NCBI RefSeq assembly: GCF_009727055.1
Contig: NC_052350.1
Coordinates: 36,970,874 to 37,034,873, forward strand
Length of the DNA: 64,000 nt
DNA from: Benincasa hispida
Lineage: Eukaryota; Streptophyta; Magnoliopsida; Cucurbitales; Cucurbitaceae
Direction: 5' to 3'
Shown: positions 1 to 11,488 of the stretch, in pieces
How the letters are laid out: each line of letters starts with the position of its first letter
How positions within the stretch are numbered: position 1 is the first letter of the stretch
The notes under the pieces: model-generated
Databases searched by the model: none
What the model saw: the letters and a program-made list of their open reading frames with translations, nothing else
Told to the model about the DNA's origin: nothing
Made by a program: the position numbers and the translations under genes

Positions 1-396
1 TGAATTCTCACTTCATTGATGATTTCCACGTCTTTTATAGCCACAAATTAGTTGGGTGGTGACCGAAATATACGTTTCTTCAATCTCTAGTTAAACATGG
101 AGTCAAAGAACAGTTAATGATGGAGAAAACGACAGATAGCAAGTTATGAACAGGGTGTTGATTGGGTCTAGGGCACGATGTGGTTGCATCGCCTTTAGGC
201 CAGACTTTAAAATGGTTTATTTGATTCCAAAACACCCTTAACTTACTTAAAAAGAAAAGGATACAGACATGAAATGACCTATTTTAATTGATTTAGGACA
301 TCTGAGGGTTATAAAGACACATTTAAGACCCAATTTATGCATAAAAATTCTATTAAATCAAAGGTAAAAAGCATGCAAAATATGATATCTATCGCA
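1..396 (-). repeat. Partial 3' LTR of an Athila-like element (runs off the window)
   Basis: Read on the minus strand, a degenerate polypurine stretch (412 to 397, of the type AAGTTTGGGGGTG seen at the 3' end of Athila/Tat gypsy elements) is followed at 396 by TGCGATAGATATC. That is a plausible LTR start with the usual TG. The rest of the LTR would lie before position 1, so neither its far end nor a target duplication can be seen. A 15-bp segment at 12-26 recurs exactly at 2541-2555. The call rests on the PPT-like block and the surrounding Athila-like context, not on a second LTR copy. Confidence 0.35.
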
Positions 397-1560
397 CCTC
401 GAAACTTGAACTTTTTCTTGTCCTTAAGCAATAATATTACTCATCAAAGAAAGTTAACAGCAACATGTTTATTCAGCGGTAAATGGAAAGTAAACACCTT
501 CCATGAGAGGTCTTATATCGTAATGCCCTACCGTTCAATTTCCAAAGACTCCTCACAAGAGTTCAATTCATCTTTTAGCTCAACTTCTCAACCTAACCAT
601 CATGCTTAACTCACTTAGTGACTAATCATAGAACCTAGTGTGGTTTCCAATGGCTCGCAAGTTTTGCTAAAGCTTCTTATCTATGTTAAACACCCCTCCC
701 AAACCTGTGTTTTTGCTAGATTGTAGCATTTTTCACTTACGCCTCTATTCCCTTTTTTTCTTGCCTAGAGATGGTCCCTAATGTCACCCTCATCTTCGTT
801 TCAGCTTATTCACACTGTTGGTGAAGATTATCTAGCTAAAAACAAGGGGTCACAGACAAAGACAAACACTCACTTCTCAGATCAACCCCATTGGAAAGAA
901 TGGGTCTCATGTCGCCCCCGACTACTTTGGTTAATCCAAAAAGGAGGAGTGTCATCCTACATTTATTTTTATTTTTATTTTTATTATTTTTTTACAAAGG
1001 AGACTAGCACATATATGGATAACAATGGCACAAATGCATATCATCTCAAGTTTTTTTCACGACAGTTCATACAAAAGTTAGAAGCTCACCCTCATACTTA
1101 AAGGAGGCAATGTCATTGTCAAAATGGAGAGAAGGGAAAAGAAAAAACATGGCAATCGACTTTGGTTAACTTGCAAAACTCTGAGGCTAAGCTCTCCTAG
1201 GACGTAAGGTGGTTTAAACACGTGAAATACTAGCCTTGGAAGGTTTTGCTCATAAAGACAAAGGATAATCTTGCTTTTATACGACTTTAAATTTTGATAA
1301 GCAAGGCTCGCTTAATATGAGATATGCTTTATGTTTCATCACTAATGGCTACTCAACCCAACCAAAGATAAGACATGTTTAACTTTCTTACAGAATCATC
1401 CATCTTTTCGTTTTGTTTTTTTTTTTTCCAAACTTCTCAAGCAAAACAAAAGCAAACAAAACTTAGCATATGCTAAACTATATGAAAAAACAAAATAAAG
1501 AAAAACTATGCAGAAAGTTATGTTCAAAGAAACTATGAGAAAAGAAAGAACACTTACCTA
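397..1560 (-). other. Non-coding 3' internal region of the minus-strand Athila-like element
   Basis: This stretch has no convincing open frame. It lies between the env-like remnant (1561-2314) and the putative 3' LTR. On the minus strand it carries two 'gacaatg..ttaag'-type purine-rich blocks (397-412 and about 1098-1125) like those found in the long 3' leaders of Athila elements. Short T-rich simple sequence occurs at 960-995 and 1415-1430. The small open frames at 337-609 and 781-1101 have no recognisable domain, and I treat them as chance frames. Confidence 0.35.
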
Positions 1561-2314
1561 GACAACCTTTGGAGTCCCGTCTCATCTTTTTCTTCATCTT
1601 TTTCGGTCTCAGGGTCACGCAAAATATGAGGGAAATAGAGTCTCAACAAGATAGTGTCTGGGTCCATCAAGTGCACAAACCTCTAGAAAACCTCATCTTG
1701 GGCCTTGTAATAGGCCTAATAGACTCAATTCAAAGCCATGAAGCACTCAAGCTAGTAAGAGATATAGCCATTCCAGTTGTGGCATGGACTGATGGTGCAC
1801 TGGCTCCACAACTTGATACTACTGCGATGTGGTTGATCAGAAATAAATGGTTATGGCATAGGCATCTCAGGTCTTGGCGGCTGGCGCTTTTCATGCATAT
1901 CAGTGGATGGTGGCTGCAGTACCTGTGCCTTAGGTAGTGATGGCCTGGTGAATGTGGCACAACTGACTTCCTAGCTGAGGCATTTTCTTTCTTTTGCACA
2001 TTGAAGGCCATCAACTTCTTGACTAAATGCAAGTCAATGATTGGCTTAGGCTTGCACATCTTCTCATTCTTACCCACCTCGATCTTAGTTCTCTTACACA
2101 AAGCCAAGATCAGGGCGGAAAAGAAAAGTTGTCCCTGGTCCTTACTCCATATTCTACCATCCCCTTGGTGAGTGCACAAGGTTGTAGTTGTCCCCATTGT
2201 CTTCAGAATGGCATTTTGTACAGCTCGTTGATCTCTTTTGCTAAGAAGCCTACTTTCTTCCCCCAACTCTAGACCTGTCAATAATGAAAAAAATTTAAAT
2301 AAGGAAAACAACAA
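1561..2314 (-). pseudogene. Decayed env-like / plant-transposon-protein remnant
   Basis: A minus-strand open frame of 194 codons (2314 to 1730) contains a segment in the style LFFSALILALCKRTKIEV followed by a P-P-I-D-L-like tract. This is reminiscent of the 'putative plant transposon protein' ORF that accompanies many Athila-like elements downstream of pol or in place of env. After the stop, a second frame shows an acidic, K/E-rich tail down to about 1561. The match is by general pattern only: I see no catalytic motif, and the function of this ORF family is not established. Its place between purine-rich blocks and a PPT/LTR on the same strand fits an element ORF and not a host gene. Confidence 0.35.
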
Positions 2315-2555
2315 AGTACTAAAAGGAAAAATTTGAAACGAAAGTAAACAAGTCGTCTTTGAGCAAACCTATGCAACTAATAGGTCCTTTGGTTCAACCT
2401 TTCTCAAGATGAATCTCATTATACAACACATTCTCACAAATAAAGATGACATAAGGAAACTTAGTCTTCAAATGAACTCTCGTTCTTGAAGAAAGTGTAG
2501 ACTACTTTGTGGGTTTTTCTTCCAAATTACGGATTCTCCCTTCATTGATGATTTC

Positions 2556-3735
2556 GTTAGCTCTAAAAAAGAGCTAATTTTATGCCTTTAATCTCACTTG
2601 CTTGTCATATTTAATGTGCTTAATTGTTTATATTTGTAGATTCTCCAAGCGATTCATGCATTCCAAAGTTTTATAAGTTGTTTGGGGTTAATTTGGAACT
2701 ACTGGGAGTGATATTGAGCACATGAGGCTTCAAAGGAACGAAAAAGACGAAAATGCCCCCAAGGAGGTTGGCGCAGCAATGCCCGCATAGTGCCATAGTT
2801 GGCGCAAAATTCTAGTAGACACTTCAAGGCAAGAGCATTGCGGTGCTGCCTTGGAGTGCCGCGACGCTTCAGATCTTCACGAACGAACACACATGTGCAG
2901 CGCCACGATGCTACCCTAGTGTTGCGACACTGTGCTTTGCCAGGGGGATTTATTAGGCCACAGCATCGTGGCGCTACCACAATTTTTATAAACATATCTT
3001 CATTTTCTTAGGGTTTAAGAGGTTGGAAACCATGGAGGCCGAACTGGAGCTCAAATTCCTTCTTATTCCTCTATTTTTCTAGCTTCTTTAGGTTAGATTT
3101 TATCTTGTCTATGGAATGTTGAGGTAAGGATTTTTCTAGTTTATGGGAGCAAGAATCTATGTTAATTTCTTGAGTTTTCTCTTGAATGAACTATATGCAT
3201 TTTAGATTTATGTTTCTTTGATTATTGATTAATTTTTAGATGTATGTTCTTAAATGGATTGACTCCCTTCCCCTTGAATGTATGTCTTTGCTAATCGATT
3301 GTAGGCTTGCACGCCCTTTCATTGATTTTGTAGCTTAAATCATCTAAGTAGCGAATGTTTGAATCATGTATGCTAGAAATAAAGACTTTCCATAAACCTA
3401 GAATGCATATTTTGATTAGTTTCAAAGATATCTTGATTAATTAGTTAGACTACCTAATTAATTAACTACACAATGGAACTCTCAATCGTAATATAAATTG
3501 TTTAATTTATGTAGACGCTTTCGAACCGAACATGATGAAAATCATTTAGTTTAATTAGAGTCTTAGGCTTATAATTAGGGCACTTACTTGGTTTAACCTG
3601 ATAATTTAGCTGCATATAGTGTCAATAAGTTTAGTTAGGCCAAAGAAGTCGTTATGCATGCATGAATCGAATGTATGCTTAATTGTTCTACCTTTTGATT
3701 GAGAACAATTAGGAAAAATTAAGAGGAAAACACGT
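2556..3735 (+). repeat. Athila-like LTR (truncated)
   Basis: It begins with GTTAGCTC(T)nGAGCTAA, a short inverted repeat at 2557-2576 typical of an Athila LTR 5' end (an expected TG is CG here). It then has a GC-rich block with repeated GCGACGCT/TTGCGGTGC motifs (2765-2965), and a long AT-rich U5-like part with Athila flavour from 3000 to 3735. It resembles, loosely, the LTR lodged at 27170-28243 on the other strand. No partner LTR or target duplication is visible in the window, and the 3' end is set only by the change in sequence character near 3735. Confidence 0.5.
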
Positions 3736-5094
3736 TACATTGACAAGAAATTCATGTAAATACTCATATCTGGCGATCATATGCCTACAAAACTGATAAT
3801 CTTTGAAAGTATAAATTTTTTCACTTTTTGGATACAGAATTTAGATGAAATGAATAGAAAACCGACCAAAGAAACAAGCTGCAAACATGAACACGAAAGA
3901 ATCAGCTCGACGCCTAACTTTGCAACAAATAACACTACGAGATGAGATAAAAATTGACAATCGTATGGACGGTGAAAGTCAAATCAACAGAACAAGTTTA
4001 TACTTGATTTGAGGCATTTGTAGTAGAGCCAATGGATCTCTGACACAAAGCAGGCAATGCAGCAGGGCATAGAATTTAATGCAAGATGTCAGCATAATCA
4101 TTAAAGAGAGGCGAGGAACCTTTCTATCAACGCCTATAAATAACCTTTTGAAGAATTGAAATAGAACAAATAAGACCATCAAGAGTTGGTCGAATATCTG
4201 TTCGTCTTCCACCCTACTTTCGCTATAACTACCACTTCTTCAAGCTTTTCTTTGATGAATTTTGAGTGAGAGCTCAATGTTCTTCTCTGGAAAAGGGGAG
4301 AGAGATTTCACTACCATTGTAACCAAAGTGAAGCAGCCACCACCAAAGCCAAAGGGAGCAAGAAATTGTGATCTGTAGCTTGACACTTCCAATTCTATTT
4401 TTTTATTTACAATCTTCTTGTCATCTTCATTTGTATTAAGTTTGTAGAGATTGAAGAATTCTTTCTTCTTAATATGAATACACATTTTTCCATATCATAT
4501 CCATCCTTGTCTTTCTTCTTAAGCATGAGTAGCTAACTTTTTAATGGGTTGAGAAAGATAAACTAACATTTTTATTAAGTTGTGAATAAGTAGGTGTTCA
4601 TCTTGTTTAACACTTGCAAAATTAGTTACTGAGATCAAATCGAGAGATAGGTTTTAGTAGAAAATTGAGATCAAATCGAGAGATTGGTCCAAGTAGAAAA
4701 TAGTCATCTGCTTGAGAAAGTATGAGATTATGCAACTCGTTACACAATGATAGAAGTAACCCTAGAGATAAAGTTAAACTTTTGCAATTAGAAACTCATC
4801 GCATGCATCCTAGAGATAGGACACTGTGGCTTAAAACATTGAAAGGTGAATTTTATTACTTTATGAGTTCATCGCATGAACACATAACTTATGCATTGCT
4901 TAGAAAAATGTTAGTAGAGCTTTCTCAAACCTTGTCTAACCATTGATATCTTATCCACTCTCAATGCAAAGTGCTTCATTTAATACTTGTAATTGTCATT
5001 GTACAAACATCATCACCACACATATCATCATTCATTCTATCAATAGTGTAAGTAACTTATTAGATAGCGACTATTACTTTCATCGTATACTTGT
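3736..5094 (+). repeat. Unassigned LTR-like stretch with a TATA box
   Basis: No coding capacity is recognisable. A TATAAATAA box sits at 4135-4143, followed by a pyrimidine-rich leader. Two direct copies of a unit containing 'gatcaaatcgagagat' lie at about 4632-4665 and 4669-4703. The layout (promoter, leader, repeats, directly against a truncated gag at 5095) suggests an LTR plus leader of a gypsy-type element. No second copy exists in the window to prove this. Confidence 0.3.
4135..4143 (+). promoter_or_regulatory. TATA box in LTR-like stretch
   Basis: A clean TATAAATAA sits in a locally GC-balanced stretch, about 1 kb before the start of the gag remnant. It is a plausible retrotransposon promoter element, with no transcription evidence available. 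Confidence 0.35.
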
Positions 5095-6065
5095 AAAAAA
5101 ACTCCTACAGATAAGACGCCCACCGAAGCAAGTCAACTCATATCTACTATGGCGAAGAACTCTCAGAATTTTGGGACAAGGATTATTGATCACACTGTTG
5201 CTTAGTCAAGTGAAGTAAGTGAGCTAAGATCACAAGTATCTAACCTCGTTTCTCTTTTTACATAGGTTGCTCAGGGAAGGCTTCCTTAAGTCAAAACATG
5301 TGGAGCGTGTGGACTAGCTAGGCATACTTCTGAGGCTTGCCCACAAGCCCAAGTCAATGCCATTGGTGGATTTCAAAGGAAATACAACCCCTACGGGAAA
5401 ACGTATAGCCAAGGATGGAGAGAGCATCCTAATTTCAAATGGGGATCTCAAGGACAATATGAGAACCGGAACCAATCATCATCTTTAACCTCCTCAGGTA
5501 TGTCTCTAGAGGATGTTGTAAAATCACTTGCTGACCACTCATTCCTGAAAATTTCAACAGAAACTCCATCAATTAAAAAAAGACAACATCCAACTCCAAC
5601 AAGACACCAAATCCTTTCAACAAGAGACTAGACAAGGCTTCTCAAATTTGGGCACTCAAATCACTCAACTTACAGATGTGGTAAGAAAACTTGAGAGTAA
5701 ATCATCCAGTAAGCTCCCCGCCCAACTGAATCATGCGAATGTAAGTGCCATAACTCGTAGAAGTGGGAAGAAAATTCCATCTTCCTCTCAAGAAGCTAGC
5801 TAAGTTCAATCACCTCCAAAGAAGCAAGATAACGTAAATGAGTATGAAAACAAGGTAAACGAATCTGAGGAAGTTCCCATCTTTCAAGAGGCACGTAATT
5901 ACTCCCTTCCTAATGTAGAACCGTATATACCTCAAGCACCCTTCCCTAATAGATTAACAAAGCCTAAGGGAGAAGATACTGATTTAGAGCTTATTGAGAT
6001 GTTCAAAAAGGTACAAATCAACATCCCTTTGCTCAATGTTATTCAACAAATACTCAGGTATGCTA
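5095..6065 (+). pseudogene. Athila-like gag, C-terminal part
   Basis: The frame is broken but readable. From 5110 a stretch with the pattern TPTEASQLISTMAKNSQNFG matches the end of the Athila gag core. A CX2CX4HX4C zinc knuckle is complete at 5299-5340 (C-GA-C-GLAR-H-TSEA-C). It is followed by the Athila hallmark YSQGWREHPNFKWG (about 5389-5450), a glutamine-rich coiled stretch (5560-5700), a 'SAITRRSGK'-like block, and the end motif IPLLNVIQQ...FLRDLC near 6020-6090. Stops interrupt at several points. Gag packages the RNA into particles, and this copy cannot make the protein. The N-terminal part is absent. Confidence 0.8.
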
Positions 6066-6510
6066 AATTTTTAAGAGATTTATGTACTTAGAAAAGAAAA
6101 AGGAAGGAAAAGAAGAGAGTAATGGTTAGTAAATATGTATGTGCTCTATTAAAGAAAGACATGCCTTAGAAATGCAGAGACCCTGGAATGTTTACCTTGC
6201 CTTGTAAATTGGAGATAGAATTATTACTCATGTCATGCAAGATTTAGGTGCTTCAATAAATATTATGCCTTACCATGTTTATGAAGACCTTAAATTGAAT
6301 GGCCTACAAAAAGCCAATGTTTGCATACAACATGTCGATAGGTCATACATATGACCTCTAGGAATAGTTAAGCTTGTATTGTTGAGAATAGGTGAGTTGA
6401 TTTTTCTAGTTGATTTTTACAGATTGAAAATGGATGAACCTTAGACTACTTCTTCTTCTAATATTTCACTTGGAAGACCCTTCATGAAAACTACAAAACT
6501 AGAATTGATG
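6066..6510 (+). pseudogene. Athila-like aspartic protease
   Basis: A retropepsin-like domain is readable over several frames. 'DPGMFTLPC' (about 6180) introduces it, and the active-site block DLGAS is intact at 6241-6255, the form typical of Athila elements. It is followed by INIMPYHVYEDL and a further strand ending around 6450. Stops (for example near 6350) and frame changes inactivate it. In the family, this protease cleaves the Gag-Pol polyprotein. It lies between gag and reverse transcriptase, as expected for Ty3/gypsy. Confidence 0.75.
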
Positions 6511-7735
6511 TAGATAAGGGGTCTTTGTCGGTAGAATTTGATGGAGAAGTAAAGTCTTTCAACATATATGATGCCATGAAATTTTCCGAGGAGTATTTGT
6601 CTCTTTGCCTTATAGATACATGTGCTATGTTTGATGAATTATTGTCAACTATTGATGAAAATTTTGACTGTTTGGTTAACCACTCCATTGATCTTGATGA
6701 TGAAAACTCTTCAATTGATTCTTTGCTTACTTCTAATGATTTTGACTTGACTGTTAATTCTTCTAATAAGGATATTGATGAATCTCAAGTACAAAGGATC
6801 GAGCTTAAGGCTCTCCCTTCACACCTCAAGTGTGTCTTCCTTGGAGATGAAAAAGTCTTTCCAATTATCATTTCTAAAGAACTCACGTCTTTTCAAGAAT
6901 GCACATTAGTAGAAACATTGAAGATCTATAAAAAAGAAATCGATTGGACTTTTGATGATATCAAGGGCATAAGCCATTCCCTCTGTATGCACAAGATTAT
7001 TCTAGAAGACGGAGCCAAGGCCACCGAACCTCAAAAAAGACTTAATCCAACGACAAAAGAAATTGGTTATATGGAAATCATTAAACCCCTTGAGGTTGGA
7101 ATAATATACCCAGTTCCAGATAGCCAATGGGTAAGTCCAATAAATATGGTACAAAAGAAAACCGGAATGACCATTGTAAAAATGATAAGGGTGAGATGAT
7201 TCTAATGAGAGTACAAAACGGTTGGAGAATGTGCATAGATTTCATAAAATGAAACGTGGTAACAAAAAAGGATCACTTTCCAATTTCTTTCATTGACCAA
7301 ATGGTTGAACGGCTCATTGGGAAATCATTTTTTTTTCTTGATGGATTTTCAGGATTCTATCAAATACCAATAGCACAGGAAGATCAAGAAAAAACCACAT
7401 TTACATGCACTTACGATACATATGCATTTAGGAGAATGTCATTTCGGCTATGTAACACCCCAGGTATATTTCAACGATGTATGATGAGTATTTTCTCTGA
7501 CTATGTAGAAAAGTGCATAAAAATTTTTACGGATGATTTCACTATGTATGGTAATTCTTTTGAAGATTGTTTACATAATTTAATTTTGATTTTAAAAAGA
7601 TGCATAGAAACAAGTTTAGTTCTGAATTATGAAAAATGTCACTTAATGGCTTCTCACGAAATTATTTTAGGACATCTTGTGTCATCAAAAGGCATAGAAG
7701 TAGATAACGAAAAAAATAAATGTCATTGCTAACCC
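6511..7735 (+). pseudogene. Athila-like reverse transcriptase
   Basis: Two long open pieces, 6525-7199 and 7256-7732, carry the linker and RT fingers/palm. The linker has a Ser/Asp-rich part, then 'EIDWTFDDIKGISHSLCMHKI'-type sequence. The motif A region is readable as FFFLDGFSGFYQI with its Asp kept. The YXDD-equivalent is FTDD at 7526-7537 (family norm FMDD), so both catalytic Asp of that box survive. A stop and frameshift at about 7196-7255 split the domain. The RT copies the element RNA into DNA. This copy could not yield a full protein despite the preserved palm residues. Confidence 0.85.
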
Positions 7736-7757
7736 TTCCTTCCTAAAACATTAGGAA

Positions 7758-7797
7758 AATGCCCCCTTTTCTTGGTAGTACAAGACTCTACAGGAGG
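7758..7797 (+). repeat. 40-bp direct repeat, original copy
   Basis: Identical over 40 bp to 7877-7916. This copy reads in frame with the expected RT-connection peptide (FLG...YRRFIKDF), so it is the resident sequence. The copy at 7877 is the insertion. Confidence 0.9.
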
Positions 7798-7876
7798 TTC
7801 ATTAAAGACTTTTCTAAAATTGCACTCCCTTTATCTAGCCTACTTAAAAAGGATGCCATATTTGACTTCAAAGAAG

Positions 7877-7916
7877 AATGCCCCCTTTTCTTGGTAGTAC
7901 AAGACTCTACAGGAGG
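7877..7916 (+). repeat. 40-bp direct repeat, inserted copy
   Basis: Exact duplicate of 7758-7797, placed 119 bp downstream. It splits the expected EEC...AFDKLKEKLTS coding stretch, with coding resuming directly after it. It may be a templated insertion during repair or reverse-transcription strand transfer, or an assembly error. Confidence 0.9.
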
Positions 7917-8430
7917 CCTTTGACAAGCTTAAAGAGAAGTTGACTTCAACTCCAATCCTCCAACCATCCCGATGGGACTTGCCATTCGAAATCATGTGCG
8001 ATGCTAACAAACTAGTAGTTGGGGCGGTTTTGGGACAAAAAGTTGACAAGAAGTGCCATGTGATCTGTTTCACATCAAGGACTCTCAATTCATCTCAAAT
8101 CAATTATTCCACCACATAGAAGGAATTTATTTCCATTACTTGTTCTTTAGATAAATTTAGATCTTACATTCTTTGTTTTCCAATAATTGTTTCCACTGAC
8201 CATGCCGCTCTTAGGTACCTTATGACGAAGAAAGAATCCAAGGCCAAACTTGTAAGGTGGATCATTCTTTTGTAAGAGTTCAACTTGACCATCAAAGATA
8301 GAGAAGGATCAGAGAATTCAGTAGTCGACCATCTAAGCCGAATCGTGAAAGAAGGGGAGCTAATTCCAATCAAAGAATACTTTCCTGATGAACACCTTTT
8401 TAAGGTATTTAATTTCCTACCGTGGTACGT

Positions 8431-9665
8431 CGACATGGTAAATTACCTTGTGACAAGTTTCCCTTTAACATATCTTCATCTAGAAGATCTAAACTCAAAA
8501 GTGACTTTAAATACTTTATATGGGATCCTCCTATTTTATGGAAAATTTTTTCAGATCAAATAATTAAGAGATGTGTTCCAGGCAAAAAGTTTGAGTCTAT
8601 TTTGTTGTTTTGTCATGAGCATGCATGCATGGGTCATTTTAGTCCAAAATGAACTGCTAGAAAAATTTTAGACTCAGGAAAATTTTGGAATTCTCTTTTT
8701 GTCGACTCTTATGCATATTGCAAATCTTGTGATAAATGTAAAAATTTTTGGATCTTTGTAAAAAAGAAACGAAATGTCACTTAATTCCATTCTTATATAT
8801 GAAACTTTTAACATTTGGGGCTTAAATTTCATGGGTCCATTCCCTTCTTTGTTTGGCTATCTGTACATTTTTCTTGCGATAGATTATATTTCCTAGTGGG
8901 TTGAAGCAATCCCCACTAGAACAAATTATTCTTCTGTTGTTTCAAAACTTCTAAAAAATAACATCTTTTGTAGATTTGGAATTCCTAAAGCCATTATAAG
9001 TGACCAAGGAACACATTTTTGAAATAGAACCATAAAGGTAATATTGAGGAAATACGGAGTGCACCACCGTATGCAACCCTGTATCATCCTCAAACAAATG
9101 GCCAAGCGGAAATTTTCAATAGAGAGTGAAAAGTATTCTAGAAAAGACGGTCAACTTGAAAAGGAAAGATCGAAACTCCCGTCTTAATGATGCGCCAGGC
9201 TTATAGAACCACTTTTAAGACACCTATAGAAACAACCCCGTACAAAATTGCATATGACAAAGTATGCCATCTTCCCGTAGAGGTTTCACACAAGGCATAT
9301 TGGGCGGTAAAACAATGTAATTTGAATCTAGCTCAAGCTGGAGAGGAAAGACTTCTAGGATTGCAGCAATTAGAAGAATTGAGACGTAATGCTTATGAAA
9401 ACTTTTTAGATTTATAAAGAGAAAACCAAATTTATTCATGATAAAGGTTTATAAGAAAGGACTTCAAAATAGGACAGAAAGTATTTCTTTACAATTCAAA
9501 ATTACAACTGATGCCTGGAAAACTTAAGTCCAAATAGTTAGGTCCTTTTGAAATTACTAATGTTTTCTCGTATGGTGTAGTTGAAATCAAAAGTCTTCAA
9601 ACAGGAAAGACTTTCAGGGTGAACGGACATAGGCTTAAGGTCTACAATGAAGGGAATGTAAACTA
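8431..9665 (+). pseudogene. Athila-like integrase
   Basis: The zinc-binding HHCC part is readable at about 8610-8745 (HEHACMGH ... YCKSCDKC). The catalytic core follows. The first catalytic Asp is replaced by Asn (codon AAT at 8825-8827 in GLNFMGPF). The second is kept in 'ISDQGTHF' (about 8996), and the Glu is kept in NGQAEIFNRE (about 9098). The C-terminal part is clear at 9187-9417 (AYRTTFKTPIE...HKAYWAVKQ...ELRRNAYENF) and continues to 'GKTFRVNGHRLKVY' near 9650. Stops and shifts are frequent. Integrase inserts the cDNA into the host genome, and this one is catalytically dead as well as fragmented. Confidence 0.85.
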
Positions 9666-11488
9666 AGTCCAATTGCACTTGTGTTTGACTAATCCCTCGT
9701 ACATTTGATCCCCCTATTCACCAACCCCGAGCAAGCGACGCTAAAAATTTGCAACAATATGACAAATTTTCTTTTTCTTTTCATTTTTCATTTTTTCCTT
9801 TTCTTTCCAAATCTTTTATTTCTCTTTTTTTTTTTTTTTTTTTACATTTCAAATAAAAGGAATAATTGATTCTTCCTTTTCTTTATGGATCATCTAAGAA
9901 AATGGAAAACAAAACAAAAGCAAGGAATTCTCTCTCAAGCAAATAAACGAGCAATCACAATAACCAGGGAAGTTTCTCTCTACATCCCTTACTTTTTGTC
10001 CTTGAACATGTTTGCATATTCTAAACATTGAGCACAATGTTGAATCTTTAAGTTGGGGGTGAGAAACATCGCATGTTTTTTACATTCTTTTCCCATCGCA
10101 TGTTTTTGACATTCGTTGATCAAATTTTAAGTTTAGAAAATTTAGCCTTACTAAAATTTTTGCTTTATGATGATATATAATGATGCCTATCTGGAACCCT
10201 TAAGCATCTGAGCTCAGGTTAGATTTAGATTTTATCATTTTGATATTTTGATATCTTGGTATCTTGATTAGATTTTGTGACTCTTAATTGACATACCTTG
10301 ATATATTTGACGCTCTGATACATTTTGATTTCATAACCTTGATTCTTTGAGAACATAACCATTGAATTCTTAATGCTCCAAAAGACTATTATTTGACTCT
10401 TTACTCATGTTGCTTTGAATGAATAAATGCATGAATGATTGAATGCATGAAAATACACAATAAAAGAATCACATTCATTTTGTTTTATGCATCATTTGAT
10501 TTACACAAATTTCTTTCTTATCAATGAAATTTTGATGACACACTCTTTTAAGTAAGGATACAATAAAAGTTTTGAAACCATTTTTTAAAAGAAAGATTAT
10601 TTTCCTTTTAATTTCATAAAAAAAATCGAATACTTAGCATTTCGATTTATTTAGAATCTTAAAACTTTTAGAAATGTAATGTCTACTTAATTTTCTTTGT
10701 TACCTCGATAGAACAACTTTTGGTCTAAGAACAATCATCTTGTTAGAGTAGCAAGTCTAGATAAAGAGGATAAAATATGGTCTTCCAAAAAAAAAAAAAA
10801 AAAAGAAAACAAAAGAAAGTTGCTAGCATAAAAAAGTTAATTAAGCAAGCTTGCAAATCAAAATTATATAGATTTCACTAACGTGTGTGTGTACATGGAT
10901 AGAGGAAAAAAGAGATACATCTATCATGTCTTGTTAGAGCCCGCGAGAAAAGGGTTGGGTTCCCGATGGTGTGAATGTGAAAGCTATCCCTCTAGGTACA
11001 AGAAATTCCAATTAAGTTTTGTGTGCGTAAGTTTATAAAAGGAACTCTTGCCTTATAATTGCCTCTCTCCAATGCAATTTAGGTATATCTTAGACTAATA
11101 ACCGTGCCAAAGTAGAGCGAAGAGAAATAAAAAATTAGATGTCACCTTTCCACTAGTTTTGGCCTTTAAATAAACTAAAACTTTGTAGTCTTTTCTTTTA
11201 TGGCTTTACAAGAAAAAGACATTTTCTATTAAAAAATAAGTTTAAAATTTTTGTTAGCGAAATTTTAAATTTCTAAGTGCATGCTTGTATCGTTACTTCC
11301 TTGATTGTTGAGAAAAGAGATGAGAATCAAATTTTTGTGTAAAAATGAGCAAATGAACAATCTAAATAAGTGAATGAAATTTTGACTAATCTCAATAAAC
11401 AATAAACAAATTCACATTTTTATTGAATGAATGCATATTTTTAGTTTTTAACTTGTTTGGGACAACCAAGAGCTCAGTTGGGGTATTT
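9666..11488 (+). other. Long non-coding 3' region of element A, with PPT
   Basis: There is no ORF between integrase and the 3' LTR. A purine-rich 'AAGTTGGGGGTGAG' block lies at 10051-10064, and a second one, AGTTGGGGTATTT, at 11476-11488 abuts the LTR. The latter is the likely plus-strand primer site, since the same block precedes the LTR of element C (18374-18391, minus). Poly-T and poly-A runs lie at 9826-9843 and 10787-10804. The segment 10938-11123 has a clear reverse-complement counterpart at about 18745-18945 in element C, so the two elements share this region. Confidence 0.65.

Larger units (their letters stand above)
7736..8430 (+). pseudogene. Athila-like RNase H region
   Basis: It follows RT directly. 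'FLG..RLYRRFIKDFSKIALPLSSLL' (about 7770-7850) is the RT connection. RNase H then shows FEIMCDANKLVVGAVLGQ (about 7985, with the first catalytic Asp), FTSRTLNSSQINYSTT, and DHAALRYLMTKKESKAKLVRW (8200-8265). It ends in the conserved 'VVDHLSRI' (about 8325). Stops occur at about 8117 and 8272. A 40-bp segment of the RT connection is duplicated into this region at 7877-7916. RNase H removes the RNA strand during reverse transcription. Confidence 0.8.

Noticed and set aside
5095..9665. Integrated plant pararetrovirus as an alternative to a retrotransposon
   Set aside because: Integrase follows RNase H, an LTR and PPT lie downstream and gag is Athila-like; no movement-protein or coat-protein signature is seen.
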